Positions 40,917 to 50,895 of a stretch of DNA of 64,000 nt are shown here, piece by piece. The stretch is from assembly GCA_019240115.1 (NCBI GenBank), contig JAFAYV010000037.1, forward strand, positions 1 through 64,000. Reading direction: 5' to 3'. The notes under the pieces are model-generated. The model saw only the letters and a program-made list of their open reading frames with translations. It did not search any database and was not told the DNA's origin. The stretch comes from Solirubrobacterales bacterium (GTDB lineage: Bacteria; Actinomycetota; Thermoleophilia; Solirubrobacterales; Solirubrobacteraceae). Made by a program: the position numbers and the translations under genes. How positions within the stretch are numbered: position 1 is the first letter of the stretch; each line of letters opens with the position of its first letter.

Positions 40917-41810
40917 TCAGCCGTCGAGGACCGACAGGATCGCGGTCGTGACCGCGCGGCCCGCGAGCGTGCGGACCTGCTCCAGCGGCGCCTGCACCGA
41001 GCCACACGAGGCCGCGACGATCGCGTCGCCGTCGACGAGCGTGTGCGAGGGCTCGATCGCGCGGGCGATCCCGTGGTGAGCGGTCTCGGCGACGAGCAGG
41101 CAGCCGGTCTTCTCGAGCCGCGCGTTGGTCGCGACGACCCCGATCGTCGTGTGCATGGTGCCCGCCGTGACGTCGGGCCAGCGCACGTCGTCGAGCTCGC
41201 GCGCGAGGTCGTAGCGATCGCCGAACGCGTTGACGACCATGAGAGCGGCGACCACGAGCTCGCCGGCGTGCTGCGCGGCGCAGCCGACCCCGCCCGGTCG
41301 CGGGGCGCCGCGCAGGTGCCCGACGGTCGCGCCGGTGCCGCCCCCGACGCGACCCGTCGCCACCGCGCCGGTGCCGCCCCCGACACGACCCGTCGCCACC
41401 GCGCCGGTGCCGGCGGGCGCGCAGGCCGCGGCCGCGCAGGCGGCGTAGCCGGCGTCGGCGTCGGGTCGCGCGGACGGGTCCCCCTCGGCGAGGTCGAAGA
41501 TAACCGCGCCGACGACGATCGGCACTCGCCCGCCCGGGGTCGCCACGCCCCGCCCGTGCTCCTCGCACCAGCGCAGCGCCCCGTCGCACGCGGCGAGGCC
41601 GAACGCGGACCCGCCGCAGAGCAGGACCGCGTCGACGCGCCCGACGGCCCGTTCGGGAGCCAGCAGGTCGAACTCGCGGGTGCCGGGCGCCCCGCCGCGC
41701 ACCTCGCCCGAGGCGATGCTGCCCGCGGGCAGCAGGACCGCGGTGACGCCGGTGCGACCGGCGGCGTCGGTCACGTGCCCGACCCGTACGCCCGGGACAT
41801 CGGTGAGCAT
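40917..41810 (-). CDS. P1 family (DmpA-like) aminopeptidase
   Basis: From the ATG at 41810 (MLTDVPGVRVGHVTDAAG) the product has ~297 residues. P1-family features: DAVLLCGGSAFGLAACDGAL, TPGGRVPIVVGAVIFDL and MHTTIGVVATNARLEKTG around the autoprocessing site. These proteins self-cleave and then act as N-terminal peptidases or esterases. Two identical 12-residue units (GTGAVATGRVGG) in tandem come from a near-perfect 36-bp duplication. It follows nadA by ~80 bases; link to NAD synthesis is not evident. Confidence 0.85.
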   Translation of the reverse strand: MLTDVPGVRVGHVTDAAGRTGVTAVLLPAGSIASGEVRGGAPGTREFDLLAPERAVGRVDAVLLCGGSAFGLAACDGALRWCEEHGRGVATPGGRVPIVVGAVIFDLAEGDPSARPDADAGYAACAAAACAPAGTGAVATGRVGGGTGAVATGRVGGGTGATVGHLRGAPRPGGVGCAAQHAGELVVAALMVVNAFGDRYDLARELDDVRWPDVTAGTMHTTIGVVATNARLEKTGCLLVAETAHHGIARAIEPSHTLVDGDAIVAASCGSVQAPLEQVRTLAGRAVTTAILSVLDG

Positions 41811-41892
41811 CAGCGGCGGGGCTTGGGAGGTCAGCTGATCGCGACCATCTGACCCGGAAGGTCGGCTCATCGCGACCACCGGGCCCGGCAGG

Positions 41893-42918
41893 TCAGCTGA
41901 TCGCGACCATCCGCTCGATCGGGATCCGGGCGCGCTGCGCGATCTCGGGCGCCACCTTGACCTCGGGCTCGCCGTCGAGCAGGACGTCGCGGAGCTTGGG
42001 CAGGGTGATCATCTTCATGAAGCGGCACGAGGCGGCCTCGTTGGCGGCGATGAACCGCGCGTCGGGCGCGGCGCGCCGCAGCGGATGGAGCATCCCGGTC
42101 TCGGTGGCCACGATCGCGGTCGCGCCACCGCGCTCAGGGTCCTCCCGCGTCGCGAGGTCGCGGGCGTAGCCGAGCATGCCGCCCGTGGAGAGCATGCGGA
42201 CGCCCTCGGCGGCGATATCGCCGGCGGCGACGTACTCCATGACGCTCGTCGAGCAGCCGCACTCGGGATGGATGAGGAAGTCGGCGTCGGGATGCGCGTC
42301 GCGCACGGCGGCGATGTCCCGCGGCTTGATCCCCGCGTGGACGTGGCACTCGCCGTCCCAGATGTGCATCGAGCGGCCGAGCGTCTTGACGACGTAGGCG
42401 CCGAGGAACATGTCGGGGCCGAAGAGGATCTCGACGTCGTCGCCATGCTCACGATAGATGTGCTCGACGACACCGACGGCGTTGGCCGAGGTGCAGCAGT
42501 AGTCGGTCTCGGCCTTGACCTCGGCGGTGGTGTTGACGTACATGACGACGATCGCGCCGGGATGGGCGGCCTTCCAGTCGCGCAGCTGGGGCGCGGTGAT
42601 CGCGTCGGCGAGCGAGCAGCCCGCGTCGGCGTCGGGGATCAGCACGCGCTTGTCAGGGCACAGGACCGAGGCGGTCTCGGCCATGAAGTGCACGCCGCAG
42701 AAGACGATCGTGTCCGAGCGCGCGGCCGCCGCCTGCTGGGAGAGCCCGAGCGAATCGCCGACGTAGTCGGCGATGTCCTGGATCTCGGGCAGCTGGTAGT
42801 TGTGGGCGAGGATGACCGCGCCGCGCTCGGCGGCCAGGCCGCGCACCTCGTCCTGCAGCGCCGGAATGTTCTCGAGCAAGAGCGGGGCGGCGGCGTCGCT
42901 CGCCATCGGGAGGTTCAT
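41893..42918 (-). CDS. nadA: Quinolinate synthase
   Basis: Joins iminoaspartate and dihydroxyacetone phosphate to quinolinate using a [4Fe-4S] cluster. Motifs: [41 protein letters not shown] and [12 protein letters not shown], supplying the cluster cysteines. I start at ATG 42918, which overlaps the nadC stop (ATGA); the 624-aa track frame continues into nadC antisense shadow. The L-aspartate oxidase nadB is not in the window. Confidence 0.95.
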   Translation of the reverse strand: MNLPMASDAAAPLLLENIPALQDEVRGLAAERGAVILAHNYQLPEIQDIADYVGDSLGLSQQAAAARSDTIVFCGVHFMAETASVLCPDKRVLIPDADAGCSLADAITAPQLRDWKAAHPGAIVVMYVNTTAEVKAETDYCCTSANAVGVVEHIYREHGDDVEILFGPDMFLGAYVVKTLGRSMHIWDGECHVHAGIKPRDIAAVRDAHPDADFLIHPECGCSTSVMEYVAAGDIAAEGVRMLSTGGMLGYARDLATREDPERGGATAIVATETGMLHPLRRAAPDARFIAANEAASCRFMKMITLPKLRDVLLDGEPEVKVAPEIAQRARIPIERMVAIS

Positions 42919-43748
42919 GGTCGGGCGGTGAGGATCAGGGAGAGGTCGAGGGCGGGGGCGCTGTGGGTGATCGCGCCGACCGAGACGAAGTCTACGCCGG
43001 TGGCCGCCACGTCCCGAAGCGTCTCGAGCGTGACCCCGCCGCTGGCCTCCAGCGTGGCTCGGCCGCCGACGTGGGCGACGGCCTCGCGCAGCGCGGGGAC
43101 GTCCATGTTGTCGAGCAGCAGGCACGGGGCGCCGGCCGCCAGGGCCTCGTCGACCTCGGCCAGCGTCCGGCACTCGACCTCGACCGGCAGCTCGGGGGCG
43201 GCCGCCCGCGCGGCCATGACCGCCGCCCGGACGCCGCCGGCCATGCTGGCGTGATTCTCCTTGATGAGGATCGCGTCGTACAGGCCGGCGCGGTGGTTGG
43301 TCGCGCCGCCGACGGCCACAGCGGCCTTCTCGAGCGCGCGCAGGCCCGGGGTCGTCTTGCGGGTGTCGAGGATCCGCGCGCCCGTGCCGTCGACCGCACG
43401 CACGCAGCGCGCCGCCAGCGTGGCCACCCCGGAGAGCCGCTGCAGGAAGTTCAGCGCCGTGCGCTCGCCAGACAGCAGCGCCGCCGCCGAGCCGCCCACC
43501 CGCAGCACGTCGCCGCGCTCGCGCCACGTCCCCTCGTCGGTGAGCCGCTCGACCCGGACGCCGGGATCGAGCGCGCGGAACGTGGCCTCGGCGGCATCGA
43601 GCCCGCATACGACGCCGGGCGCCTTCTGGGTGATCAGCGCCTCGGCGCGCGCGCCGACCGGTACGGTCGCCGCCGTCGTCACGTCTCCGTCGCCGAGATC
43701 CTCGGCGAGAGCACGAGCGACGGCCTCGTTCGCATCGACGGTCGTCAT
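42915..43748 (-). CDS. nadC: Nicotinate-nucleotide pyrophosphorylase (carboxylating)
   Basis: Turns quinolinate and PRPP into nicotinate mononucleotide. Clear family motifs are [14 protein letters not shown] at the start, [40 protein letters not shown] and [23 protein letters not shown] 43748 gives 277 residues, the usual size. It is the first gene of nadC-nadA, which are coupled by a 4-base overlap. Confidence 0.95.
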   Translation of the reverse strand: MTTVDANEAVARALAEDLGDGDVTTAATVPVGARAEALITQKAPGVVCGLDAAEATFRALDPGVRVERLTDEGTWRERGDVLRVGGSAAALLSGERTALNFLQRLSGVATLAARCVRAVDGTGARILDTRKTTPGLRALEKAAVAVGGATNHRAGLYDAILIKENHASMAGGVRAAVMAARAAAPELPVEVECRTLAEVDEALAAGAPCLLLDNMDVPALREAVAHVGGRATLEASGGVTLETLRDVAATGVDFVSVGAITHSAPALDLSLILTARP

Positions 43749-43820
43749 GGGGATATGATGCCCGCACTTTTGTGGACGGAGGCCTCCGGCGGAGCCCGGA
43801 GGGGGAAGAGGAGGAGACCT

Positions 43821-44876
43821 ATGCGCATGCGCGCGCTGCAGTTCGGCGTTGCGGCCCTGGCCTGTGCGGGCCTGTCGGTGGCCGGCGCTCAGGCGGCGAA
43901 CGGACCGCCGCTGCCCAAGGCCCCCGGCGGCAAGACCGTGAGCGTCGTGGCGGTCGGGGTCAAGACGCCGACGTCGTTCGCCTACGGCGCCGGCACGCTG
44001 TTCGAGGGCGACGGCGGCTTTCAGACCAACGGACCGCCCAACGGCGGGGTCAACGTGCTGAAGAACGGCACCGCCACGGCGGTCTCGACGAGCCTGAGGT
44101 TCGTCGCCGGCCTGGCGTGGCATGACGACGCCCTGTACGTCAGCGGCGGGTCGCTCGCCGGCAAGGGTGTCACGTGGACGCTGCAGAAGTGGACCGGCTT
44201 CAACGGCACGACGTTCGCCTCCCAGAAGGTGATCTATACGGCGCCGAAGAAGTTCCAGGGTTTCAACGGCATCGCGTTCGGGCCGAACGGCCGGTTGTAC
44301 GTGGGCGTCGACACCGGCCTGCTCAACAACAACGACCATGGTCCCGCGACGACCTCGCCGTACCTGTACGACATCCTGTCGCTGCGGGCCGACGGCAGCG
44401 GCCTGAAGGTGTTTGCCTCGGGCATCCGGCAGCCGTGGCAGCTGGCCTTCGCGCCCGGCTCCAGCGCTCCGCTCGTCTCCGACCTCGGGCAGGACAAGGG
44501 CGCCAAGAACCCGCCCGACTTCGTGCTCAAGGTCAGAAGCGGCGACGACTACGGCTTCCCGACGTGCAACCACGTCGTCGCGAAGAAGTGCAAGGGCTTC
44601 GCCAAGCCGCTGCGCTCGTTCAAGCCCCATACGGACATCATGGGGATGGTGATCATCGGCAAGACGCTGTACATGACGTCGTTCCTCAGCGCCGGCGCCA
44701 GGGGCCCCGGCGGCGAGGTGGTGTCGATGCCGCTGTCGGGCGGGCCACTCAAGCCAGTGCTGACCGGCTTCGTCGCGCCGACCGTCGGGCTCGGGTCCGA
44801 CGGCAAGCGCCTGTTCGTCGGCCAGGTGGGCAAGAACGCCGCCAAGCCGGGGATCGTCTACACGGTCACCCCGTAG
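43821..44876 (+). CDS. Secreted GDH/NHL-type propeller protein 1
   Basis: ATG follows GAGGAGGAGACCT. The 351-residue product has a signal peptide (ALQFGVAALACAGLSVAGAQ then AA). The body resembles sugar/sorbosone dehydrogenase-like beta-propellers: FASGIRQPWQLAFAPGS, DDYGFPTCNHV and GQVGKNAAKPGIVYTV. Substrate residues are not identified. It is 57% or so alike by eye to the lipoprotein downstream, sharing GFNG(I/L)AFG(P/A)(N/D)GRLYVGV; the exact figure needs alignment. A secreted binding or oxidoreductase role is possible. Confidence 0.75.
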   Translation: MRMRALQFGVAALACAGLSVAGAQAANGPPLPKAPGGKTVSVVAVGVKTPTSFAYGAGTLFEGDGGFQTNGPPNGGVNVLKNGTATAVSTSLRFVAGLAWHDDALYVSGGSLAGKGVTWTLQKWTGFNGTTFASQKVIYTAPKKFQGFNGIAFGPNGRLYVGVDTGLLNNNDHGPATTSPYLYDILSLRADGSGLKVFASGIRQPWQLAFAPGSSAPLVSDLGQDKGAKNPPDFVLKVRSGDDYGFPTCNHVVAKKCKGFAKPLRSFKPHTDIMGMVIIGKTLYMTSFLSAGARGPGGEVVSMPLSGGPLKPVLTGFVAPTVGLGSDGKRLFVGQVGKNAAKPGIVYTVTP

Positions 44877-45016
44877 CGGTGCCGCGTCCGGGACGCCGGC
44901 GGCCAGCGCCGGCGTCCTGGACGGCACCCGCACCATCGCGAACCTCGGATCCGGCGGCGCCGCGGCCGGGTCCCCGATCGGCTCGCCGGCGGGAACGCGT
45001 GGGATACCGTTCGCGC

Positions 45017-46099
45017 ATGCCGCGCCTCGCCCGCCGCCTCGTCGCGGTCCTCGCAGCCGCGCTGGTCGCCGGCTGCGGGGGGGCCCAGGCCACCGTCGCG
45101 AGCGCCCCGCGCACGCCGGCGACCGTGACCTCCGGCTCGCGCACGCCGGCGACCGTGGGCTCCGGCTCACGCACGCCGGCGACCGTCACCTCCGGCCCGC
45201 GCACGCCGGCCGGCCAGCCTCTGACCCAGGTGGCGAGCGGAATCCCGACGCCGACGTCGTTCGCGTTCGGCGACGGCCAGGTGTTCGTCGGCAGCGCCGG
45301 TGGCGGCGCCAGGCACTCCGGCGGGGTCTATCTCCTCGGGCACCCCTCGCGCCGCCTCGCCGGCTCGCCGCCGCTCGTCATCGGCGTCACCTGGCATCAG
45401 GGCCGGTTGTACCTCTCGGGCGCCAGCCGGCTGCAGATGTGGAGCGGCTTCAACGGGCACGGGTTCACCTCGCGACGGACGATCTACACCGGACCGCCGC
45501 GGTTCCCGGGCTTCAACGGACTCGCCTTCGGCGCCGACGGACGGCTCTACGTCGGCGTCGGTGTCAGCTCCGACGACGACGACGATCACGGTCCCACCAC
45601 CCGGCCCTACGCCCGCGACCTGCTCTCCTTCAACGCGTCGGGCGGCGATCTGAAGATCGTCGCCTCGGGCGTCCGCCAGCCCTTCCAGCTCGCGTTCCCG
45701 TCGGGCTCCTCCTCGCCCTACGTCTCGGTGCTCGGCCAGGACTTCGGTCCGGGCGCGGCGAATGCGCCGGACTTCATCATCCGTGCCCGTCCGGGCCAGA
45801 ACTACGGTTTCCCGACCTGCAACTGGGGCGGGCTGTCGGCCTGCGGCGCCTTCACCCGCCCGCTGCAGCTGCTGCGGCCGCACACCAACCCCGTGGGTCT
45901 GGCGATCCTCGGCGGCCGGCTGTACTTCAACGAGTTCGGCGGCAGGGTCCCGGCGAGCGTCGTCTCGGTCCCGCTCGGCGGCGGCGCGATCACGCCGGCG
46001 GCGATCGGCTTTGCCCAGTACATCGTCGGTCTCGGCACCCACGGCGGGGCGCTCTACGTCGGCGAGATCGACGGGCGCATCTTCCGCGTCCGTCCTTGA
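45017..46099 (+). CDS. GDH/NHL-type propeller lipoprotein 2
   Basis: The 360-residue product begins RRLVAVLAAALVAGC, a lipobox, so it is membrane-anchored. A linker carries four RTPATV/SG(S/P) units made by ~30-bp repeats (about 45096-45200). The propeller part repeats the motifs of the previous gene: FNGLAFGADGRLYVGVGV, VASGVRQPFQLAFPSGS, QNYGFPTCNW and YVGEIDGRIFRV. The two genes are tandem paralogues. Confidence 0.78.
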   Translation: MPRLARRLVAVLAAALVAGCGGAQATVASAPRTPATVTSGSRTPATVGSGSRTPATVTSGPRTPAGQPLTQVASGIPTPTSFAFGDGQVFVGSAGGGARHSGGVYLLGHPSRRLAGSPPLVIGVTWHQGRLYLSGASRLQMWSGFNGHGFTSRRTIYTGPPRFPGFNGLAFGADGRLYVGVGVSSDDDDDHGPTTRPYARDLLSFNASGGDLKIVASGVRQPFQLAFPSGSSSPYVSVLGQDFGPGAANAPDFIIRARPGQNYGFPTCNWGGLSACGAFTRPLQLLRPHTNPVGLAILGGRLYFNEFGGRVPASVVSVPLGGGAITPAAIGFAQYIVGLGTHGGALYVGEIDGRIFRVRP

Positions 46100-46117
46100 G
46101 CCGGACCGGCTGCGGGC

Positions 46118-46235
46118 CGCAGCCAGCTCCGACCCCGGTCAGCTCCGACCCGGCTAGCTCCGACCCCGGTCAGCTTCGACCCCGGCCAGGCCCGAGCGGC
46201 GGTCGGGCCCGAGCCGCGGTCAGGCCCGAGCCGCG
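46118..46235. repeat. Short degenerate tandem repeats between convergent genes
   Basis: Two motif series, GCTCCGACCCCGGTCA (about four times) and GGCCCGAGCCGCGGTCA (about four times), fill the space between the lipoprotein and decarboxylase stops and run up to the latter. Confidence 0.65.
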
Positions 46236-46236
46236 G

Positions 46237-47790
46237 TCAGGCCCGAGCCGCCGTGCGCACGCCCCGCCCGTCGGCCGACGCCGGATCGAGCTCGCGGTCG
46301 GCGAGCACCCGCACCGTGGCGAACGTCGGATCGGCGGCGCCGTGCAGCCGCGCGCCCGCCGCCGTCAGCGTCCGCAGGTAGCCGATGACCTCGGGGGTCA
46401 CCCGCTCCCCGGGCAGCAGCGACGGCACGCCGGGCGGATAGCCGGCGATCGACTCGCAGGAGATCCGCCCGACCGCCTCGCCGATCGGCACCGTCTCGCC
46501 CCGGCCGAGGAACGCCTCCCGGATCGGGACGACCGTCTGGTGCTCGAGCGAGGTCGGCGGGGTGGCGATCGCCGGTCCCTGCCCCGGACGAGCGAGCAGG
46601 CGTACCGTCTCGGCGAAGTCGTGCGCGAAGCGCTCGAGCGGCTCGACCGGCTGGCCGAGCCCGAGGACGAGCACGAGCGTGGCGTGCGTGGCCAGCTCGA
46701 TGTAGATGTCGTAGGCGGCGCGCAGCTCGGCGGCGAGCTCATAGCCGGTACAGCCGGTCCCGCGGACGTCGATGACGATCCGCAGCGGATCCCAGCCGGC
46801 GACCCCGGGGCGGCCGACCATCGCCTCGCCGACGATCTCGCAGCCCGGGATCGCCTCGATCGCCTCCCGAGCGCGGGCCGACGCCGCGAGCGTGCGGTCG
46901 AGCAGCGCCTCGCCATGGGCGGCCAGCTGCCGGCGCGCGCTGTCCAGCGAGGCGAGCAGCAGCGAGTTCGGGCTCGTCGAGCGCACCAGGCGGATGCTGC
47001 GCGCCACCTCGTCGGCGTCGAGGAGGCAATCGGCGCCCGCCCGCCCGACGTGGAGCATTGCGGACTGGGTGAGGCTGCCGACGATCTTGTGCGTCGAGGC
47101 GAGCACCGCGTCGGCGCCGAGCGCCAGCGGCGAGGCCGGCAGCGCCGGGTGAAAGCCGAAGTGCGCGCCCCAGGCGTTGTCGACGACGAGGGCGACGCCG
47201 CGCTCGTGGGCGACGCGCACGCAGCCCTCGATGTCGGCCGCCATCCCGTAGTAGGTCGGAGAGACGATGAACGCCGCGCCGATGTCGCCGCCGCGGTGCA
47301 GCGCCGCCGCGAGCGCCTCGGGCGTCACCCCGTGCGCCATGCCGAGCTCGTCGTCGTACTCGGGGGCGACGAAGCTCGCGCGCCCGCCGCTGAGGACGAG
47401 CCCGTCGACGACGCTGGCGTGGGAGTTGCGTTGGACGAGCACGTGGTCGGTCGGCTTGGCCAGCGCGAGGCAGAGCGCGTGGTTGCCCTGGGTGGCACCG
47501 TTGGTGAGAAACCAGGTCTGGCCGGCCCCGTAGGCGATGGCCGCGAGCTCCTCGGCGCGCTCGTACGGGGTCGGCGCCGGCCCGACGTCGATGCCCTCGA
47601 TGTCCTGGCAGATGTCGAGCGCCAGCGCGCGATCGCCGATCGCCGAGCGCAGGCCGGGATCGGCGCCCGGCCCGCCCTTGTGGCCGGGGACGTGGAAGCG
47701 GACCGACCCGCGGAAGCCGTAGGAGACGATCGCCTCGAGGTACGGCGCGGTGGGCAGCTCGCGCTTGGGGCGGGGGTGCTCTGCGTTCAC
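46237..47790 (-). CDS. Orn/Lys/Arg decarboxylase-type PLP enzyme
   Basis: The GTG at 47790 overlaps the prfB stop (GTGA), giving 517 residues. This is a fold-type I PLP enzyme of group III decarboxylases: RFHVPGHKGG near the start, TNGATQGNHALCLAL, NSHASVVDGLVLSG, the PLP-binding VVDNAWGAHFG and the Schiff-base Lys in LASTHKIVGSLTQ. It would decarboxylate lysine, arginine or ornithine to polyamine precursors; the exact substrate is not decided. Confidence 0.9.
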   Translation of the reverse strand: MNAEHPRPKRELPTAPYLEAIVSYGFRGSVRFHVPGHKGGPGADPGLRSAIGDRALALDICQDIEGIDVGPAPTPYERAEELAAIAYGAGQTWFLTNGATQGNHALCLALAKPTDHVLVQRNSHASVVDGLVLSGGRASFVAPEYDDELGMAHGVTPEALAAALHRGGDIGAAFIVSPTYYGMAADIEGCVRVAHERGVALVVDNAWGAHFGFHPALPASPLALGADAVLASTHKIVGSLTQSAMLHVGRAGADCLLDADEVARSIRLVRSTSPNSLLLASLDSARRQLAAHGEALLDRTLAASARAREAIEAIPGCEIVGEAMVGRPGVAGWDPLRIVIDVRGTGCTGYELAAELRAAYDIYIELATHATLVLVLGLGQPVEPLERFAHDFAETVRLLARPGQGPAIATPPTSLEHQTVVPIREAFLGRGETVPIGEAVGRISCESIAGYPPGVPSLLPGERVTPEVIGYLRTLTAAGARLHGAADPTFATVRVLADRELDPASADGRGVRTAARA

Positions 47791-48891
47791 CTGGCCACCT
47801 CGAGCAGGTAGGCGCGGACAAACTGATCGAGGTCGCCGTCCAGGATCCGGTTGGTGTCGCCGACCTCGTGGGCGGTGCGGTGGTCCTTGACCATCGTGTA
47901 CGGATGCAGAACGTAGGAGCGGATCTGCGAGCCGAAGTTGACGTCCTGAGCCTCGCCCCGCTCGCGGGCGATCTCCTCCCGACGCCTGCGCTCCTCGAGC
48001 TCGACGAGGCGGGAGCGGAGCATGGCCATCGCCTCGGCCTTGTTGGAGGACTGCGAGCGCTCGTTCTGGCACTGGACGACGATGCCGGTCGGCCTGTGGG
48101 TGATGCGCACGGCGGAATCGGTCTTGTTGACGTGCTGGCCGCCGGCGCCGCTGGCGCGGTAGGTGTCGATCTGCAGGTCGTCGTCGTCGATCTGCACCTC
48201 GGCGCCCTCGGGGACCACGGGCGAGACCTCGACCCCGGCGAAGCTCGTCTGGCGACGGTTGGCCGAGTCGAACGGGGACAGGCGCACGAGCCGGTGCACC
48301 CCCTTCTCGGACCCGTACAGCCCGTAGGCGTTCTCGCCGCGGACGCGGAAGGTCGCCGACTTGACCCCCGCCTCCTCCCCCGGCGAGGCCTCGAGCAGCT
48401 CGACCGCGAAGCCTCGCTTCTCGGCCCAGCGCATCTCCATGCGCAACACCATCTCGGCCCAGTCCTGGGCATCGGTGCCGCCGGCGCCCGCGTTGACGGT
48501 CACGAGCGCGTCGCCGGCGTCGTAGGGACCCGAGAACAAGCGCTGCTCCTCGAGCGCGTCGAGACGCTCCTGCACCGAGGCGATCTGGTCCTCGAGCTCG
48601 GTGGCCATCTCGGGATCCTCCTCGGCCAGCTCGGACAGCGGCTCGAGATCCTCGACGTCGGACGCAAGCGCCTGAAAGACGCCGAGCCGGCGGGTCGCTC
48701 GTGCATGCTCGGCGCTGACGCTCGCCGCGCGCTCCTGGTCGTCCCAGAACCCGGCCGACCCCATCTCGTCCTCCAGCGCGGCGGCGCGCCGGGTCAGCTG
48801 CGCCGGGTCAAAGATAGTCCGCGAGCAGCGCGAGCTGCCGGCGGATGGCCGTGAGGCGCTGGGCAAGCGGCTCGGTGGGGGCGCTGGACAT
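47787..48891 (-). CDS. prfB: Peptide chain release factor 2 (programmed +1 frameshift)
   Basis: RF2 ends translation at UGA and UAA. Features are SPF (RLSPFDSANRRQTSF), the UGA-reading motif, and GGQ in ASGAGGQHVNKTDSAVRITH. The true start is ATG 48891 (MSSAPTEPLAQR...LLADYL); after 27 codons the frame meets TAT CTT TGA C, where the ribosome must slip +1 to continue DPAQLTRRAAALEDE. The track frame starting at 48866 misses the first part. Low RF2 favours the shift, so it regulates itself. Total about 367 residues. No strong Shine-Dalgarno-like AGGGGG precedes the slip site (GCGGAC instead). Confidence 0.95.
48807..48816 (-). promoter_or_regulatory. prfB: prfB +1 frameshift site (TAT CTT TGA C)
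   Basis: TATCTTTGAC on the minus strand: CTT slips to TTT over an in-frame TGA, and translation resumes at GAC. This is the same slippery stop used in Escherichia coli prfB. Confidence 0.93.
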
Positions 48892-49006
48892 CGCCGGTCA
48901 CGCTAGCAGGGCTCCGGCGGCCCGATTGGAGTACGAGTTGACGGGTAGCTTTGCGACCAGCACCAGATCCGTCCGTCAGGCCTGAGGGAGGCCGGAGGAG
49001 GCTCGC

Positions 49007-50671
49007 ATGTACAAGCAGGTGCTCGACCCCGTGTCGCACTCGTTGGGGCTGTCGTCGATCTTCGCGCTGCTGCCGCTGCTGGTGCTGTTCGTGCTCCTCG
49101 GCATCCTGCGCGTCAAGGCCCAGTGGGCGTCGCTGGTCGCGCTCGCGGTCGCGATCCTCGTCGCGCTGATCGTCTACTCGATGCCCGTCGGCCAGACGTT
49201 CGACGCCGGCCTCGAGGGGGTGGCGTTCGGGCTGTTCCCGATCATGTGGATCGTCTTCAACGCCCTGTGGATCTTCAACATGACCGAGGCCACCGGGTAC
49301 TTCGCGGTGCTGCGGCGCGCCTTCGCCCAGGTCTCCGACGACCGCCGGGTCCAGGTGGTCGTCATCGCGTTCTGCTTCGGCGCGCTGCTCGAAGCGCTGG
49401 CCGGCTTCGGCACGCCGGTTGCGATCTGCTCAACGATGCTCGTCGGCCTCGGCGTCAAGCCGCTGCGCGCGGCCGCGGTGGCGCTCGTCGCCGACACCGC
49501 GCCCGTGGCCTTCGGGGGGATCGCGATCCCGATCACCACGCTCGGGCAGGTGTCCGGACTCCCGGTGCACGCCCTGGGCCAGATGGTGGGACGCCAGTCG
49601 CCGATCATGGCGGTGATCGTTCCGTTCGTGCTCGTGTACATGATCGACGGCCGCCGCGGGCTGCGCGACACCTGGCCGGCGGCACTCACCGCCGGCGTCG
49701 TGTTCGGGATCCTGCAGTTCGCGATCTCCAACTACGTGTCGGTCACGCTGGCCGACATCATCGCCTCGCTCGGCTCGATCGTGGCGGTGCTCGCGCTGCT
49801 GCGGGCGTGGACGCCGGGCGCGCCGGTGCCGGCCGAGGCCGGCGGCGCCCCGCGGCCCTCGATCGCCGGCGCCGGCACCGCGGACTCCGCGTTCGAGCGA
49901 CGGGTCAAGGCCGACGACGGCGCTCCGGTGCCCCGCCGCGACCTCCTGATGGCGCTGGCGCCCTACATCATCATCACGATCGTGCTCGGGGTGGCCAACC
50001 TGAAGGGGATCATGACCGCGCTGGACAAGTCCACCACCGAGTTCACCTGGCCCGGCCTGCACGTGCTCGACGCCAAGGGCAAGGCGCCGACCAGCCTGAT
50101 CTTCAAGCTGGACTGGTTCACCGCCGCCGGCACCGGCCTGTTCGTCTCCGGGGTGCTCACGGCGATCGTCCTGCGGGTCCGCCCCGTCCAGGCGATCCGG
50201 ACCTACGCCGGCACCCTGCACCAGCTGCGGTGGGCGACGCTGACCGTCTGCGCGGTGCTGGCGATCGCCTACGTCATGAACCTCTCGGGCCAGACGATCA
50301 CCCTGGGGACCTGGGCGGCGGGCGCCGGAGGCTTCTTCGCCTTCCTGTCGCCGCTGATCGGGTGGTTCGGCACCGCGGTCACCGGCTCGGACACCTCGAC
50401 CAACTCGCTCTTCGGCGCCCTGCAGGTCGCCGCCGCCAAGCAGTCGGGGCTCTCGCCGACGCTGCTGGCGGCGGCCAACAGCTCGGGCGGGATCATGGCC
50501 AAGATGGTCTCGCCCCAGAACCTGGCGATCGGCGCCGCGGCGGTCGGCCTCGGCGGCCGCGAGGGCGACATCTTCCGCCAGGTGATCGCCTGGAGCGTGC
50601 TGCTCGTGCTGATCATGGCGGTGATCGTGCTCCTGCAGTCCACCTCGGTCCTGTCCTGGATGGTCCCCTGA
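49007..50671 (+). CDS. lldP: L-lactate permease family transporter
   Basis: The 554-residue protein has about 12-14 membrane helices and the LctP family signatures: FGALLEALAGFGTPVAICST, ALVADTAPVAFGGIAIPITT, SPLIGWFGTAVTGSDTSTNS and ANSSGGIMAKMVSPQNLAIG. These import lactate or glycolate with protons. ATG follows GGAGGAGGCTCGC. It stands alone on this strand, with no lactate dehydrogenase in the window, so the substrate is a family-level call. Confidence 0.92.
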   Translation: MYKQVLDPVSHSLGLSSIFALLPLLVLFVLLGILRVKAQWASLVALAVAILVALIVYSMPVGQTFDAGLEGVAFGLFPIMWIVFNALWIFNMTEATGYFAVLRRAFAQVSDDRRVQVVVIAFCFGALLEALAGFGTPVAICSTMLVGLGVKPLRAAAVALVADTAPVAFGGIAIPITTLGQVSGLPVHALGQMVGRQSPIMAVIVPFVLVYMIDGRRGLRDTWPAALTAGVVFGILQFAISNYVSVTLADIIASLGSIVAVLALLRAWTPGAPVPAEAGGAPRPSIAGAGTADSAFERRVKADDGAPVPRRDLLMALAPYIIITIVLGVANLKGIMTALDKSTTEFTWPGLHVLDAKGKAPTSLIFKLDWFTAAGTGLFVSGVLTAIVLRVRPVQAIRTYAGTLHQLRWATLTVCAVLAIAYVMNLSGQTITLGTWAAGAGGFFAFLSPLIGWFGTAVTGSDTSTNSLFGALQVAAAKQSGLSPTLLAAANSSGGIMAKMVSPQNLAIGAAAVGLGGREGDIFRQVIAWSVLLVLIMAVIVLLQSTSVLSWMVP

Positions 50672-50724
50672 CCGAGGAGCCGGCCGGGTCGCTCGGCCAC
50701 TCTCGGGGTAGCCTTCAGGTGGGC

Positions 50725-50895
50725 ATGCCCGGCTACGACGACGATGATGACTGGGTCGGCACGCCGCCCGAGGGCCACTACAGCCGCGACCGGGCCCGGC
50801 CCCGCTTCTGGCTGATGCAGCCGCCGGTGATGATCGGCGCGGCCGCGTTGCTCGTGATCGTGATCATCGTCGCGGTCCTGGCCATCGCGCGCTGA
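50725..50895 (+). CDS. Small single-helix membrane protein, 56 aa
   Basis: Too short for a separate track line. MPGYDDDDDWVGTPPEGHYS is an acidic cytoplasmic start and MIGAAALLVIVIIVAVLAIA a C-terminal helix. It lies 53 bases after lldP and its last 32 bases overlap the end of the convergent glycosyltransferase. Unknown function. Confidence 0.55.
   Translation: MPGYDDDDDWVGTPPEGHYSRDRARPRFWLMQPPVMIGAAALLVIVIIVAVLAIAR

Noticed and set aside
42963-44876. 637-aa plus-strand frame
   Set aside because: The first 286 codons are antisense to nadC; the real gene starts at the signal peptide ATG 43821.
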